Positions 33,040-46,149 of a DNA stretch of 64,000 nt are shown here, piece after piece. The position numbers and the translations under genes are program-made. Every line of letters begins with the position of its first letter. Position 1 is the first letter of the stretch. Origin of the DNA: Clonostachys chloroleuca. Its lineage: Eukaryota; Ascomycota; Sordariomycetes; Hypocreales; Bionectriaceae. The stretch covers positions 9,238,001 through 9,302,000 of the forward strand of contig JBANAY010000003.1 in NCBI GenBank assembly GCA_037952775.1. The letters are read 5' to 3'. Below the pieces are notes generated by a model, which saw only the letters and a program-made list of their open reading frames with translations, had not been told where the DNA came from and ran no database searches.

Positions 33040-34900
33040 TTTATATAAGTATAGCCAGACTGTTTAATCTGATTTCTAGTATAATAATTAGATTCTTACT
33101 AATCTAGAGAAGTAGGTTATTATTAAGAGAGTTCTTAATCTAGATTCTTAAGTATTTTCTCTATAACTACTTAAGATAGAAAATATAGCTAATCTCCTAC
33201 TATATAATTATAATATAGAGTATATTAGTATTAATTAGATTTTTTACTTTATTAAATATTAATTACTATTTAAAATAGTTCTATCTTATAAATATAACTA
33301 TTAGAGAGTTTTATATAAAAATCCTAAGATTATCTAATTATAGTTTAATTTTATATAGAATATAATAGCTAAATATAATATCCTTAATAAGAATATCTAT
33401 AACTTTAATAAAACTAGCTTTCTAATAGATTAGATTAGTTTATATACTATAATTATATATTCTAATTAAATAGTAAGATCTAAATTAATATAATCTAATA
33501 ACTAGAAATAGGTTTTTTTAATCTAGATAATTAATATAGCTAGCTAGATAATCCTACTATTTCTAATAATAAAAAGCTAATATTATCTCTTATTCTAGAT
33601 CTAAAAATCTAATTTACTATCTAACTAGAGGATTTTTATTAGTAAAAATAATTAGATTTTAAATAAAATTATTATAGATTAAATTAAGTATTTTAATAAA
33701 AGTATTTAAATTAGAATTAAGAATAAATACTATCTTCTTATACTAAATAGCTATAAGAGCTACTACTTAATAGAGTTTAAGAAATACTATAAAGAGAATA
33801 ATATTATTACTCTCTATATACTTTCTTACTCTTCTTATCTACTCTAGCTACTAGATATTAACTATTTTAATTTATTAAAAAAAATATAGCTAATAAATTA
33901 AATATCTAATAAAAGCTCGGATTATTTATATTATAAAGAAAAACTTCTTCCTAGTATTTATAATAGTATTTAATATCTCTTTTACTAAAGAAAATATACT
34001 AGAAGTATTCTAAAGGGCTAAACTTATCTTTTTAAACCCAGAAAGTATAATTTTAAAGCTAGATATATAAATAAGTATATTAATATTATTAGAGTTATTT
34101 TTTAAACTATTTATTATTTAGTAATTAAAGATTCTAATTAATTTATTAGAGATAACTTTATAATCTAAATATCTTAAGAGATAAGAGCTTATTAGAGTAG
34201 CTCTCTAAGCTTAATTATTAAGAGTATTAAGTAGATTATAAAGAGTATATAGTAAGTTATATATAAGCTTATATTTTTAAAGGAAAAAATATCTAAGCTT
34301 AAGAAGATAAATAAATAATTAAGTAAGTACTAGAGAATTAAAAAACTATATTTATATAAAGAAAGCTCTTTTAGTATATAGAAATTATAGAATTTTATAA
34401 CTAAAAGGGATATTAAATAATAGATATAAACAGAAGATTATATAGATTATAATTAGAGATCTTATTAAAAATAAAATACTTAGTAATATAGTATATATAG
34501 TAAGATAGATTATAATATATAAACTTATAAAGTAGTAAAAGAATTATTTAATTCTAATTCTAAAGTTATTATAAATAATTAGATTAAAAAATAGAGATTA
34601 AAATAGTATCTTAATTAAGCTTTATTAAAGATAGTAGAAATATACTCCTAAAGCTAGCTAAACTATATTTTAATTAGACCTAGTTAAGATATCTTAAAAC
34701 TAGCTATTCAGCTAGACCTAGTTAAGATCTATCTAAGGATATAATATCTTAGTTATAGTAATCTTATTAAAGAAGAGAAAGAGAGTTAAAGTAGAAAAAG
34801 ATAAAAAAATATAGTATTATTATCTAACTTATTAAGCTCTATAGCTTAGTATATATAAGCTATTTTTAGAAAAGTATTTTTTTAGCTATATTAATATATA
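33040..34900 (+). mobile_element. Fot1/Pogo-type (Tc1/mariner superfamily) transposase relic
   Basis: Plus-strand frame, RIP-mutated. The N-terminal DNA-binding region keeps RVLNLDS and IENIANLLL. The DDE_1 domain keeps NIYNFNKTSFLI at about 33400 (NFDETGFL in the family, the first catalytic Asp changed to Asn). The second block, RYRLLILNSYKSYY, then EFKKYYKENNIITLYILSYS and LLDINYF lies at about 33720-33870, where LILDGHxSH and PPHSSHLLQPLD are expected. The first two catalytic positions are visibly lost. Terminal inverted repeats were not located. Confidence 0.8.
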
Positions 34901-35899
34901 GTAGAAAAATAAAAAATATTTATAGAAAATATAAAGATCTAGGGTAGAAATTATAAAAATTAATAATAAAAAGATTATAAAAAATAGTTTATATACTAGT
35001 TTAGTTTATATACTAGTAGATTATATTAATAGTTTAATAGATTAATTTTATTATATCTCTTACTATTTCCCTTTTATAAGTATTTTAAATTTAAAATTAT
35101 AGTTTTTAAGTACTAATTAGTATTTATAGTATTAGTATTTATATCTTTATTATTACTACTACTACTAAGAAGTAGTAATAGAAGGAGACTAAGAAGAAAT
35201 ATAAGAAAATTTATATATACTATCTCTAAGAGAAGAAAGAGTATAAAGCTATTTATTTTACCCTTTAAAAGTAAGTTTATTTTTTTATTTATTATTTTAA
35301 GCTTTATTTAACTATTTTATAGTATTATAGAATTATAAATAATTCCCTATAAAGAATATTTAAACTTAACCCTTATAGATCTCTTTTATAGATAGTATTA
35401 GAACTATTTAATAAGAATAAGAGCTCTCTTTCTAGTTACTATAAGTAGTATAAATTAAATAGCTCCTATAAGCTAATATAAGTTTTCTTTTACTTATTTA
35501 ATACTTATTTTATAGTTAATATTAGTATTTATAGCTCTAAGGATATTATTCTAATAGTACTCTTTTTCTTAAACTATATTTAAAAGACTAAGAACCTAGC
35601 TCTTATAGCTAATAACCCTATAAATACTCTTATTCTATAGTTTTAAAGATTATATACTAACTTTAAAAATAGTTATAGCTAAAGTACTATAAGGAAAAAG
35701 AGAAGTACTATATTATAGCTAAAGTAGTTTTATATAGATATTATACTAGTATATTCTCTTCCTCTAGAAACTCTTATCTTCTTTAAATAAGTATAATTTA
35801 ATTATTTTAATAGATTTTCTAGCTCTTAGAGAGGAATTTTCTTTTATTAGTTTATATTAAGCCTTCTAATTCTAAGATTAAAATCTCTCCCTCCTACTA
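34901..35899. other. AT-rich RIP-mutated stretch
   Basis: Possible tail of the Fot1/Pogo gene or other repeat relics. It holds nothing I can name. Confidence 0.4.
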
Positions 35900-38800
35900 T
35901 AGCTCTTATAATTAGAATTAAAGTTTATTTTACTACTTTTAATATTTATTTATATAAAATACCTCTTATTATTATAGTTCTATAATAATATCTTCTATTA
36001 GATTCTCTTTAAGTTTATCTTTTCTTCTCTTTTTAATCTTTTCTTTAATCTTAACTAGTCTAAGTTATTTATAGCTTTCTTAGAACTAAGCTTCTTAGGG
36101 AGATTTAATTAGATTATTAGTAATTAATTTTATACTTTATTTATAGAAAATATAAATTATTTTATTCTAAATATATTCTTTTAACTAATAATTATAGATA
36201 TCTATATATTTTAGCTTTATTTTTAACTTTTAAGTAACTATTAAAGAATACTAATTATTTATTAATTATTATATAGAAAATATAAATTAAGCTTATTAAG
36301 TTTAATTTCTGGCTCTAAGATTAATTTTTATTAAAATAACTTTTTCTTAGCTATTTATACTAATAATAGTAATTTAGCTTCTATTATTAATATTATAACT
36401 ATATTTTACTTATTAATCTACTAGCTAATTAGATTACTAAATAGCTTTATTATATAAGCTTATAAACTCTTATAATTAAATATATTATTAGTAAATAAAG
36501 TATTACTATAGACTTTATATTTATTTCCTTCTTTAAATTATAAAGTAAAATAATAAGTAGTATTTAAATAATTTAAAACTTAATTTACTACTTTATAGTA
36601 TTATTAATTAGAATTAATTATAAATCTAGCTAATTAGAAAACTATAAAAACTATATCTAGTCTTAAAATTACTATAATATATAAAATTAATCTAACTATT
36701 TATTTATACTAGTTAGCTATCTTTTATATTATTATTCTATTATTTAGAAGAAGCTTAGTTTTATCTATAGGAGTTATATTCTTACTATCTAAAATATATA
36801 ACTTATATATCTTTTCTAGATATATAGTCTGTATTATCTATAGATATAATATACTATACTCTTAGATAATCTCTATCCTAAGGAACTATTAAAGCTTATT
36901 TCTACTAATTAGATTATATCTTATCTTTAGAACTTTAACTATAACTTTTATAATAGCTTTATTATTCTTTTTATATATAATAATAATATTATATATATAG
37001 AAGAATAATAGAATTCTTAACTTAATATAATAATATAGTTTATAGGGAATTAGAATAAAATCTAAACTTTATAATATTAAACTAAGCTCTATTTACTATA
37101 AAAGAGATATAATTTATAAACTATAGAGTATTTTCTTAAGTAATAAATCTAGTTTTAAACTTTTAAAGATAACTATATTTATTAAACTTATAAGTATATC
37201 TCTATATATAGTCTAGGATTTATAAGTTTTATATCCTTAAATTAAACTTTAAAATTTTAATCTAAGTTTTTATTTATTTATAGCTCTCTAAATAATTAAT
37301 TTTAGCTTATTTAAATTTTCTTTTAAACTTATAATCTTTAAGATCTCTAGGTATATTAGAGATAGTTAGTAGTTAGCTCTAATAATATATCTAATCTTAA
37401 GATTTAGATTTAAGACGTATTTATTTAGTTTAAATTTTAATCTTTAGCTTTAGTTATTTATATATATATCTAATATATATAGCTTTAGTTTAAACCCTAT
37501 TTTAACTATTTACTAAAGGGATAGTTAGTAAGCTAATATAAAAGACTTAATTAAGAGTAATTAATAGTTTACTAAAGGGTTTAAAAGTTTATAGTAAACC
37601 TCCTAATTTAATTAAATATATTAAAAAGTTTATTATTAGGCCCTTAGATAGTATTAGAAGAGATATAAAGTAAAATATTAAATATTTATTATTTTCTATA
37701 TACTCTTCTTCTTCTTATACTTTAGTACTAATCTCTAGATTATTAATTAGTTATTTAAGGTTTATTTTTTCTATCTTAAGCTTATCTTCTTATTAAATTA
37801 GCTCTATTATTTAATTAATCTATTTAGATTAAAGTATTAATTAAAATCTTTTTTATATTTCCTCTAGGGTTTACTCTCTAATAATTTTATATATTTAAAT
37901 CTTATTTAGATTAAATAACTCTTTTTTATTAAAGATTATATCCTTAGTAATATAGATATTATTAGTAACTAGGTTCTAAACTTAGAAGATATTTTAGAAA
38001 TTATATTTAACTAAATAATTTATCCAGGCTTTTAGATCTAGCTATAATCTAAATTATTATATTTTTAATTAGATTATCTTATTTATTATAAATATTTTAT
38101 AGCTAATTATTTTTAAATAAAAAATCTTTAATTAAATCTTAGTTTCTAAATTTATAATTAGTATTATTAAAAAGAAGCTCTAATATAGTATTTTCTATTT
38201 AAGCTTTACTTTTAGGATTTTATTTAGTAAATATATAGCTATTCTTACTAGTTTAGACTATAGTTATTTAAGTAAATTACTATTAATTATTAATAGCTTT
38301 ATTTTCTCTTTTATTATCTCTCTAGAATACTTATCTGAGCTATTCTACTATTAAGTATAAGGGATATATTCTTCTATATTAATTACTTTATTATATAGGA
38401 AAATATAAATAAAAAAACTTTTTTAAAACTTATTATCTATTTCTAAATATCTAATAGTTATTTTATATCTAGTTTTAAATATCTAAATTAGATATATTAG
38501 TATTTAAAGAATATTTTACTCCTTCTAATCTTTAAAATAATAATTCTAAATAAAGTTAGAATTTCTATTTATTATAATTATATATAAGTTATAATCTCTA
38601 ATTTCTTTTTAGAAGTTATAGAAATTAATTAATAATTACTTTACTAGATTTAAATTTCTTTTTTTTAGTTTATAGCTCTCTTAATATTTTATCTTTACTA
38701 GGCTATATATATTATATTTAATAATTATTAAGCTAATTATTTATACTCTATTTATTAAGATTACTAAGTATTTAAATAATCTTAGCCCTAGATATCTAAA

Positions 38801-40827
38801 GTATTAGTATTAATAAATTAAATTATCTCTATTTAGTTCCTTCCTCTAAGTTATAAATCTATATTAGAATAAGATAAATATAGTTTATTTTAATATTTCT
38901 ATATTATATTTAATAATATACTAATTATAGTAATAATCTAAAATCTAGCTTATAAAGTATTAATTTATTATTATATTTAATTAAATCCTTATTATTCTTT
39001 TAGTTCTATTAGTATTCTTATTACTATAATTTCAGAAGTAATATTAAATTAGCTCTTATTTATAGATAGTAGATTATTTAGTTAAGATAGAAGTAATATA
39101 GTTTATTTTATTTATTTTATATTTATAGAGTTACTTTATTATATTCTAATATTAGGAAGCTTATAGAATTTATAAAAACCTCTTTACTTTTAGTAACTTA
39201 TTTAAAATTCCTAAATCCTATTATATTATTAAATAAATATAATATAGTTCTTAAATTAAGAAGAGCTAAGTATTATAATAAATAACTATTATTCTTAATA
39301 AGAAAGATAACTATATAGCTTAATATATAATTTTAACTAGCTAATTATTAATATTATTCTTCTTTTATTTAAATAAATTTATTATAGAGCTTTTAAACCT
39401 TAGAAATCTCTTCTAAATATTTCTTCTATTTATTAAACTATAGTTTTCTTTTATTAAGATAGGGTAATAGGTTTTTAAAAAATAATAGCTAGTAGTTTTT
39501 TATATTAGTACTTTTATATTTATTCCTATAAAAGATATAATTAGATCTATTATTCCTAGTCTTTTTTTACTATTTATTCTTATATTTAGTTATTTCTTTC
39601 TTTATTTCTTACTTTTATTTCTTATTTAGTAGATTTTCTTCTTAAAAAATTAAACTAAAGTTTCCTTTAATAATATAAGGTTTAAACTCCTTATTTAAAC
39701 CTCTTTTAAAGATTCTAAGTTTATCTCTAAAGGATTTAATAAATACTAATAGTTTATATATATTATTATCTATTTTAAATTAGTTCTAACTTTTTACTAT
39801 TTATAAGAATAATTTAAATCTTAAATCTAAATACTCCTTTAGATTATTAAACTATTTAGAAAAGCTTAGTATATTAGAAATCTTTCTAAATCTAGCTATT
39901 TTTATTATCTTTTTCTAATTATTAATCTAGACTTATTAAATTATTTTAGATTTCTTAATCTAATTTAGAGAGTTAGAATATACTTCTTATATATATTTTC
40001 TTCTATTAGTTTTATTTATATTATATATATCTTTTAAATTCTTAAAGAAGATATAAATATTATCTTTCTTCTATATATAAATAATTACTAGAGTATAGAT
40101 CTTAGTATAATAAGAGGCTATATATTTAGTTATCTATTTAAATATATTATATATTCTATTAGTCTCTCTATTAATTAAGTAATTAGAGTTTAATAGAAGG
40201 TTTATTTAATCTTATAGACTTTCTTATTTTTATTAAAAAGCTTAATATATAAGTATATAGATTATTCTCTCTAAATAAAGCTTAATATTCTATTTATATT
40301 TATAATTAGAACTTTTATTTTATATTATAAATATTCTAAGATTACTAGCTCCTTAAGCTAATAAGTATAAAATTTATTTACTTCTTTAAATTATATAAAA
40401 TATAGAACTCTTTTACTAACTATATTTATTATAACTACTTATTTAAAAGTATTTTAATTATCTAGTTCTTTTAAAATAATAAATATATTAAATACTTCTA
40501 TAATATCTATTTATTATTTAATTAAGTTAAATATATTTAATATTACTAGTTTAGTACTTATCTTTATAATTATAATTACCTTTATAAAGTATAACTCTAA
40601 AACTCTTAATTATTAGATTTTATATATTAAATAGATAGGAATTATATAGTTATATTTATCTAAATTATATATCTCCGATGCTTCCGGAGGAAATTATTAT
40701 GTAAATTACTATAGGCTACTCCTTTAGGCCTAATACTCTTTCAAACCGGGAAACGAGGTATATTCAAGGCAAATAGCCCTCCTTTCTGACTAATCGGGAG
40801 GGATTATATAATGCCTCGGTTCCAACA
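35900..40827 (-). mobile_element. Ty1/copia retrotransposon relic
   Basis: Minus strand, heavily RIP-mutated. In element order: an AT-rich gag/protease region (40600-39000, not individually readable); the integrase C-terminal part (SNLLK, IAIYLLNKILK, then ITKDIIFNKKELFN; about 38330-37900); reverse transcriptase around 37700-36750, with LLYIYNIIII for the expected LLYVDDIIII near 36980 and YKLYILDSKNITPIDKTK; and copia-type RNase H near 36650-36150 (YLNTTYYFTL, FKEGNKYKVYSN, IIEAKLLLL). A TGTTGGAA 5' LTR edge lies at 40820-40827. The 3' LTR was not found. Confidence 0.8.
40664..40827 (-). repeat. Candidate copia 5' LTR segment, not RIP-mutated
   Basis: On the minus strand this stretch starts TGTTGGAACC at 40827, the classic copia LTR start, and has normal composition up to about 40664. 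Beyond that the sequence becomes strongly RIP-mutated. The inner LTR boundary is not clear. A short inverted repeat (ctccg / cggag) lies at about 40671-40688. Confidence 0.5.
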
Positions 40828-41456
40828 GCTTTCATGTAAGAGGGCTACATAGTTATATCAAGAGATAAGATATCTATCACATTAGGATGAAAATATATAT
40901 ATATTGAAAATTCATTACCTTTACTCCTACTATACTATAGAAAACTATCTTGCCACAGTTAGCACTATAATAGAATAGTAGGTTGTTTTTAGCCTGGTAT
41001 CTCGATAACTCTTAGATAATAGTATTATCAACAGGAAAGTATACTTCTTGAAAGTTAGGTGCCTCTATTCCCTATATACGATCGAGAGCAGTCTTCCTAG
41101 TAGTGATAATTTTAATAAAGTAGTTTATTGGGTTTTTGATGACGTCTCAATAGCTCTTCTACAAGTAGAATCACGAGTAATGGAGGCATTAGAAATATTG
41201 ACTTTAGTGCCACAAGATCACAAGATCATTTTTAGCTGTCCTAGTAAAACGCCACCACTTAAATACAGGTATCCCATATAATCCAGCTGAGATTCGTGTG
41301 CCGATTTTCCGACAAGTGGTTTCAGCTCGCAGAGCTATTTCACATGATTCTCTGCCTCGATTCCTTACTTATAAAAGCCATTGAAGCCTTCATGAAGCCC
41401 GCAGCACTTTCATTTGTATCATCTTGAAAGGGAGTCAAATCAATCTTACAATAAAG
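40828..41456. other. Upstream region of the GPI-protein gene
   Basis: Start of the normal-composition island. A 77-codon plus-strand frame at 41048-41281 has no recognisable features and I do not count it as a gene. The promoter of the gene at 41457 should lie here; no specific element is called. Confidence 0.4.
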
Positions 41457-42218
41457 ATGTCTTCCGTTCTTCGTGCTGCTACTGCTATCGCTAGCCTGTG
41501 CTTGCTCGCCAAGGCCCAGGATAGTGTTCCAATTCCCTCGCTGCTGCCTGACCCCTCGACATGCAAGGGGCAGATATCGGACGACTTTGGATTTTGTAAA
41601 GATATACCATCGGACCTGTCCCCATGTGCAAATGTGGACCAAAACGACGACGCAGCGTTACAAAAATGCATCTGCAAACAAAACACGATCCAGGATATGG
41701 GGGGGTAAATTCATATGCTTTGCTAACTGATTATCAAGATTTCTAACTATGCTTACAACCTGATATAGGTGTTACGAGGAATTAGTGCAATGCTACCAAT
41801 CCGACAACCCTGATAACCAAATACTGTCGCTCATCAGTGACTTTTATACCCTATGCTCAGATCAGATAACTGCCACGTCCGCGGTAGGACAAGACTCTAC
41901 TACTGCTACTCTGTCGGTAAGGATCACGTTTTGGAATATAGGACAGATTATAATAGCTGATCTGATATATATAACCATAAGGATACAACCAGTACCAGCG
42001 ATTCTGCTTCAACTTCGACTGAGATAACTAGCGAAACTACAACAACTAGTCCAACTACTACATCCTATACCAGTAAAACCTCTTCTACTTCTGCTTCTGC
42101 TGCTACTCCTACCAGCAAAGAATCATCAGCTAGCAGAATTTCTGGCAATCACGAGGCTAAAACTGTTGCCTGTAGTCTATTTTTCATTTCTCTGGCTTTC
42201 AGACTTGTCTTTCAATGA
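41457..42218 (+). CDS. Small secreted 8-Cys protein with GPI-anchor signal, three exons
   Basis: Exons 41457-41704, 41769-41916 and 41982-42218 give a 210-residue protein without stops. Introns are 64 nt (GTAAAT..ATAG) and 65 nt (GTAAGG..AAG). Residues 1-about 20 are a signal peptide (SVLRAATAIASLCLLAKAQ). The mature N-terminal domain has eight Cys, including a KCICK pair, reminiscent of CFEM-like domains but without a clear CFEM consensus. A Ser/Thr-rich stalk follows (TTTTSPTTTSYTSKTSS). The C-terminus is hydrophobic (CSLFFISLAFRLVF), preceded by a small-residue patch suitable for GPI attachment. It is probably a cell-surface or wall protein. A candidate effector or adhesin role is inference. 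The AAG acceptor of intron 2 is the weakest part of the model. Confidence 0.75.
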
Positions 42219-43383
42219 TACGGGCAAACAATGAGGTACAATAGCAGTGTCAGGCCCAGATCACAAAATTACAATACTTTCGGGGGAAGGCTGGGGCCAC
42301 TTACTCCTTACCTGTCGCTTCGTGGCTTGCATCTAGCCCGCTTGCAACAATGTACGTATCACTCGAGTTATTTCCCATTACAATTTAAGGGATGAAACGG
42401 ATTGGCTCGGCTTGGTTATAGGATATAGTCCGCCGTTTCTTATCCAGTTTGGCTTACGCGATGTTACACGAATTGAACGTCGCCTTCTCTTGGAAACCGT
42501 CCTCTGCTGATTTGACCCGGATCTAACACCCTACCTAATCCATGTCGATAACGCCCAATGTGACCTGACCTTATCTAAAAACCCATCTGCTGCAATTTGT
42601 CACGATATACTGATGCGCACTGGAGATTTTATCAGCCGCAGCCGAAGTTTAACACCTTAATGTGACGATCTCAGTTAACCTGGACAGGATAGCGGATTGC
42701 ACGCAATACTCAGGATATATTCTAGTCGCATTGAATCGGAGCATATCTCTCACCTGCCAGTTGTGGTGAACTGAACTGAACTGAACTAAATAAGCTTCAG
42801 CATGTGAAAGCTTTAAACTTTTGTTTATACTTGAGATGGAATGTGTGGAAGTTATTCTTGGAACTTAATTACCACTACATAATCGAGAACAATCTTGCTC
42901 TAGCAACATATAAAGGCTATAGCAAACGGCCTTAGGCGTCGTTCCCCCCTTGGAGACTATTGGTCTGAGGTGAGAGCCTGGTGCCGCTGTCGTATCCCCA
43001 GCTTCTCGCAGTCGACGGTATATTTCGATGCATAGAAGCTCGATAAGCTCGATATGACGGCATAGCACCGTAATACAAAGAATATAAGGAAATGGTGGCA
43101 GAAAACATTGAAATGTGGCGCAATTAAGTTGAGCCAAGCTTGCAAGCATTAGTAGGCAACTGGGCTTTGGCAGCCTCTCATACTCAAAATAGAAAATAAT
43201 GGATTGGGTACTAACAATGCGCTGGCGTTATGGACTTTACTACTCTGACCAACGTGGTCATCAAAGCGATAGTCTTTTCTTTATTTAATTAGCACTCTAG
43301 TATAAGGATGGCTCTTAACCCAACGGGGACTCCCAATCCTCTCGAACCCAGAAGCAAGAAATATTCAAGAGGAACTGTAGATC
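42219..43383. other. Intergenic stretch
   Basis: No convincing gene. A minus-strand frame of 94 codons at 42865-43149 lacks recognisable features. A short GAACT-type direct repeat occurs at 42768-42787. Confidence 0.45.
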
Positions 43384-43647
43384 ATGTCGAAAAAGCTTCC
43401 TATGGTTGCTGCTGGGGCTAATACTCAGGGCTTATCTCTGGTCAACGCCACATTCAAAGGCGGGGCTTCCCAAATTCGAGCCCTTACCCGCAATCCTTCT
43501 AACGAAAAGGCGGAGAAGTTGCGGGCTAGGGGTATAGTCATGGTCCGATTACCTTACCGACGAACTAATCTTTCAGCTGGGTTCCAAAGAGACAATTCAA
43601 CTAAGAATCAATATAATTCTATCGCCACTCACATCACTCATACATAA
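43384..43647 (+). pseudogene. NmrA-like NAD(P)-binding protein fragment
   Basis: From the ATG at 43384 the first 55 residues resemble the start of NmrA-like atypical short-chain dehydrogenases: hydrophobic strand, a nucleotide-binding loop AAGANTQGLSLVNA (GATGxQG expected) and IRALTRNPSNEKAEKLRARG, the usual NADP-contacting Arg segment. The rest of the roughly 300-residue family is missing, and the frame degenerates after about residue 57. It is a truncated relic. NmrA-type proteins sense NADP and regulate nitrogen metabolism or act as reductases, but this fragment is unlikely to work. Confidence 0.65.
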
Positions 43648-43852
43648 TCAGAATGGAAGACTGTCTCAATCATGTAACGATAGAGTGAAAAACATCATTC
43701 CTGGTGTGTCCCACCAAACTACTTAAGTTTTCCCTTGCCCGTTAACCATTATCTTCAAACTTTCATCCTTTTCTCAATTTCAAGTACCCTGGCATTGATG
43801 CTCTCTATCACAAGTGAAACAGGTCTTCGTCACAATCGGACATTTCTTCAAT

Positions 43853-44984
43853 ATGAGCTCGAGTAATTTCTTCCCAATCCTATTTGTCATCACATCAAGT
43901 ACTGCATCGGAAGCTTGGTCTGGTAGCTATCCAACTTTAATGACTACTGCCCCTGCGCATCTCCAAAGGAGCGCAGTCGATTCAGTTATCGGGACATATA
44001 TTACTAGCAATTCTTGTGAGCATTATTTTCACGAAGATAAAACTGCTTCTGAAGGCTGGCTAACCTTAATATGTATCATCACATGCTAGACGGTGTAATT
44101 ACCTGTAATGGGGGCAAAACGCCTGTCCGTATCAGCAATTATTGCCTATGTTCTGATCCATATGCGAGCTCAACCCTTGATAATTACCCAGTTACATCGT
44201 GTTCAGACGCCACTCTATATTATTCTAACACATCGGAACCCTGGCAAGTGTTTTCTTGGATAAGTCGAAGGTGCGCAGAGCTTCTGACAGTATTTATAGC
44301 GGCGGTGACTACACTTGCCTCACATTGAATCTTTTGCAAACCCAAGGTGACACGGATACGACAACTCTCATTGACTGTGATGACGAAGACCTACCAAGTA
44401 CCATTTATCGCAACCCTCCTAAAATTACGCAAGACACTAGCACCACTACTAGCTCTGAATCGACTTCAACTACTACTAATCCTTCCTCAACTACTACAGC
44501 ACCGCCCAAACCTTCAAGCCAAGCTTGGATTGCTGGGCCTGTCATTGGTTCAATTGTAGGAGCTGCCCTTATCGGCGCTTTAGCCTGGTGGATTTTGCGA
44601 AGAAAGCGGCAGCAGAAGACCGCACTCAACTCGGACTCTCCACATAGCCGTGGTGATGGACCATTTCCTACTACATCCTCGCCTCCTCCCATGTCACAGT
44701 CCTCCCCAGCTCAGAGCTACGCCTATACCCACTCTCAGTCCTTTTCAGAGAACAGGAAAGAACCTTACTATCCACCTCAGCAGTTCCCTGCTACGATAGA
44801 GAACGCCCCGCCCCCAACTTCCCAATACTCTATCCAGAATCAATCCCCGACATCCTGGCCCGGTTCCTCATGCCAGCAGCAGACTCAATGGCGACCACCT
44901 GACCCAAGTCACGAGTTGCCTGCGACCAAAGAAGAGATTGTGTCTGAGCTAGGAAATAACCCCCGTGGAGTTCGAGGGCCATGA
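43853..44984 (+). pseudogene. Single-pass membrane protein with Cys-rich ectodomain, two apparent frameshifts
   Basis: Starting at ATG 43853, a short hydrophobic N-terminus (FFPILFVIT) leads into an ectodomain. It is read first in one frame to about 44070 (SNSCEHYFHEDKTASEGWL), then in a second frame (DGVITCNGG, NYCLCSDPYASSTLDNYP), then from about 44256 in a third (SIYSGGDYTCLTL, LIDCDDEDLP). A Ser/Thr stalk is followed by one transmembrane helix (AGPVIGSIVGAALIGALAWW), a basic stop-transfer RRKRQQK, and a Pro/Ser/Gln-rich cytoplasmic tail to 44984. The layout recalls fungal mid2-like or WSC-like surface sensors. I found no introns that repair the two frame changes, so indels or sequence errors are likely. 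The specific family is not known to me. Confidence 0.55.
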
Positions 44985-46116
44985 GACCCTGTTTTATTGC
45001 ATCGGCAACTTCAATCATAATCACTATGTTTGCAAAACCGGTCAATTCTGTTTTAGTTTAGTACCTTAAAAGGATGAAAAGAAGCCTTGGTCTCCAGTTA
45101 AAATAACAGATTTTAGCTAAGCTTAACTATTAGGCTTATAACTGGAATTTGAATAATTACATCCTAATATAATAGTATGAGATAAGGGTATATATGAAGC
45201 TTTATTTCTACTAATGCTGATTGAATTATCTAGTAGAACTAAAGGTACTTGCAAATGGAGTTCCCCTGCCCGGGCTAAATAATCTATCCTATAGAGGCTA
45301 TAGTTAATCTCGACTGGGAAGTAAAACTAGGTTAATCACTTTATCAAATATTACTAAGATTCAAGGCGCCTGGGCCAGTTGTGAAATTTTGGATTAGACT
45401 TTTCTGAATTAACTAAAACTACTTCTTATCCAAGCCTTCTCAATCTTGGGCTATATCTGTTTAATCCATCCCATCAGATTCTAAGGCAGGACTCTAATGC
45501 TCTCATCTCTTTTTGAATATTTAGAAGCAATATATTATTATTTCTAGCAAGACCTACACGTAAGGCAAGACACCCGGGATAATCAATACTAGAATAAAGA
45601 TATTATTATTAGGGGTTTTAGCTATAAATAATATAGCTGTATTTCGTATTAATTATCTAAAATGGTAAAATAGGGCAATATTAAGTAACTCATATTAACG
45701 AGTATGCCTAAGTCACTAGATTCTTGATATCCTTTCTACCTCGACATCAGATACGCCTGCGGGCGATTATAAAGCAGACTATGCTTCCGGAAATGGGTCT
45801 TGAGGTTATCCACTCCATGTCGGATACCGCAGATGCACCACAGGGCCGCCGTACAGCATCTTGCCCTGTCTGAGGAGAACTAGTACGTAGGGGTCCCTTG
45901 CTATTGTTGCGTCAAGAGAATATGATTGGTACTCGTATTTATTCACTTAATACATGTAAGGAGATGTGAGGGTATCAGATTCCATGTTTGAATGCGGAGG
46001 AAGAAACGTTGGTCGGCGCGTAGGCCAGCCGGTAGCCATCGTAACCGGCTTCATGTAGGCCTCTGTCCACTGTGACTCTTCTCATCCCCTTCCGACGCCG
46101 CCTAGCTCAAGCACGA
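44985..46116. other. Intergenic, partly AT-rich stretch
   Basis: 45050-45750 is AT-rich with mild RIP-like composition and no gene. 45841-45868 is a Helitron fragment (listed separately). Confidence 0.45.
45841..45868 (+). mobile_element. 28-bp Helitron-like fragment
   Basis: cagggccgccgtacagcatc and the next 8 bases match Helitron positions 13203-13230 apart from a few transitions and the first base. The match starts at the predicted acceptor (CACAG here, GTTAG there) and is lost after 45868. It may mark a decayed related Helitron. Confidence 0.45.
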
Positions 46117-46149
46117 TCAGGTCGCGCTTTGAGGTCCAGAAACCCGAAT

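Noticed and set aside
33040..40827. Functional transposase or reverse transcriptase
   Set aside because: Catalytic Asp residues are changed to Asn or Tyr, and stops occur throughout, so these are relics.
41457..42218. Bona fide CFEM domain
   Set aside because: There are eight Cys, but the spacing does not fit the CFEM pattern beyond a CxC pair, so I only call it Cys-rich and GPI-anchored.
42865..43149. 94-codon minus-strand frame
   Set aside because: No signal, domain or similarity within the window, and several overlapping alternatives of equal length, so it looks like chance.
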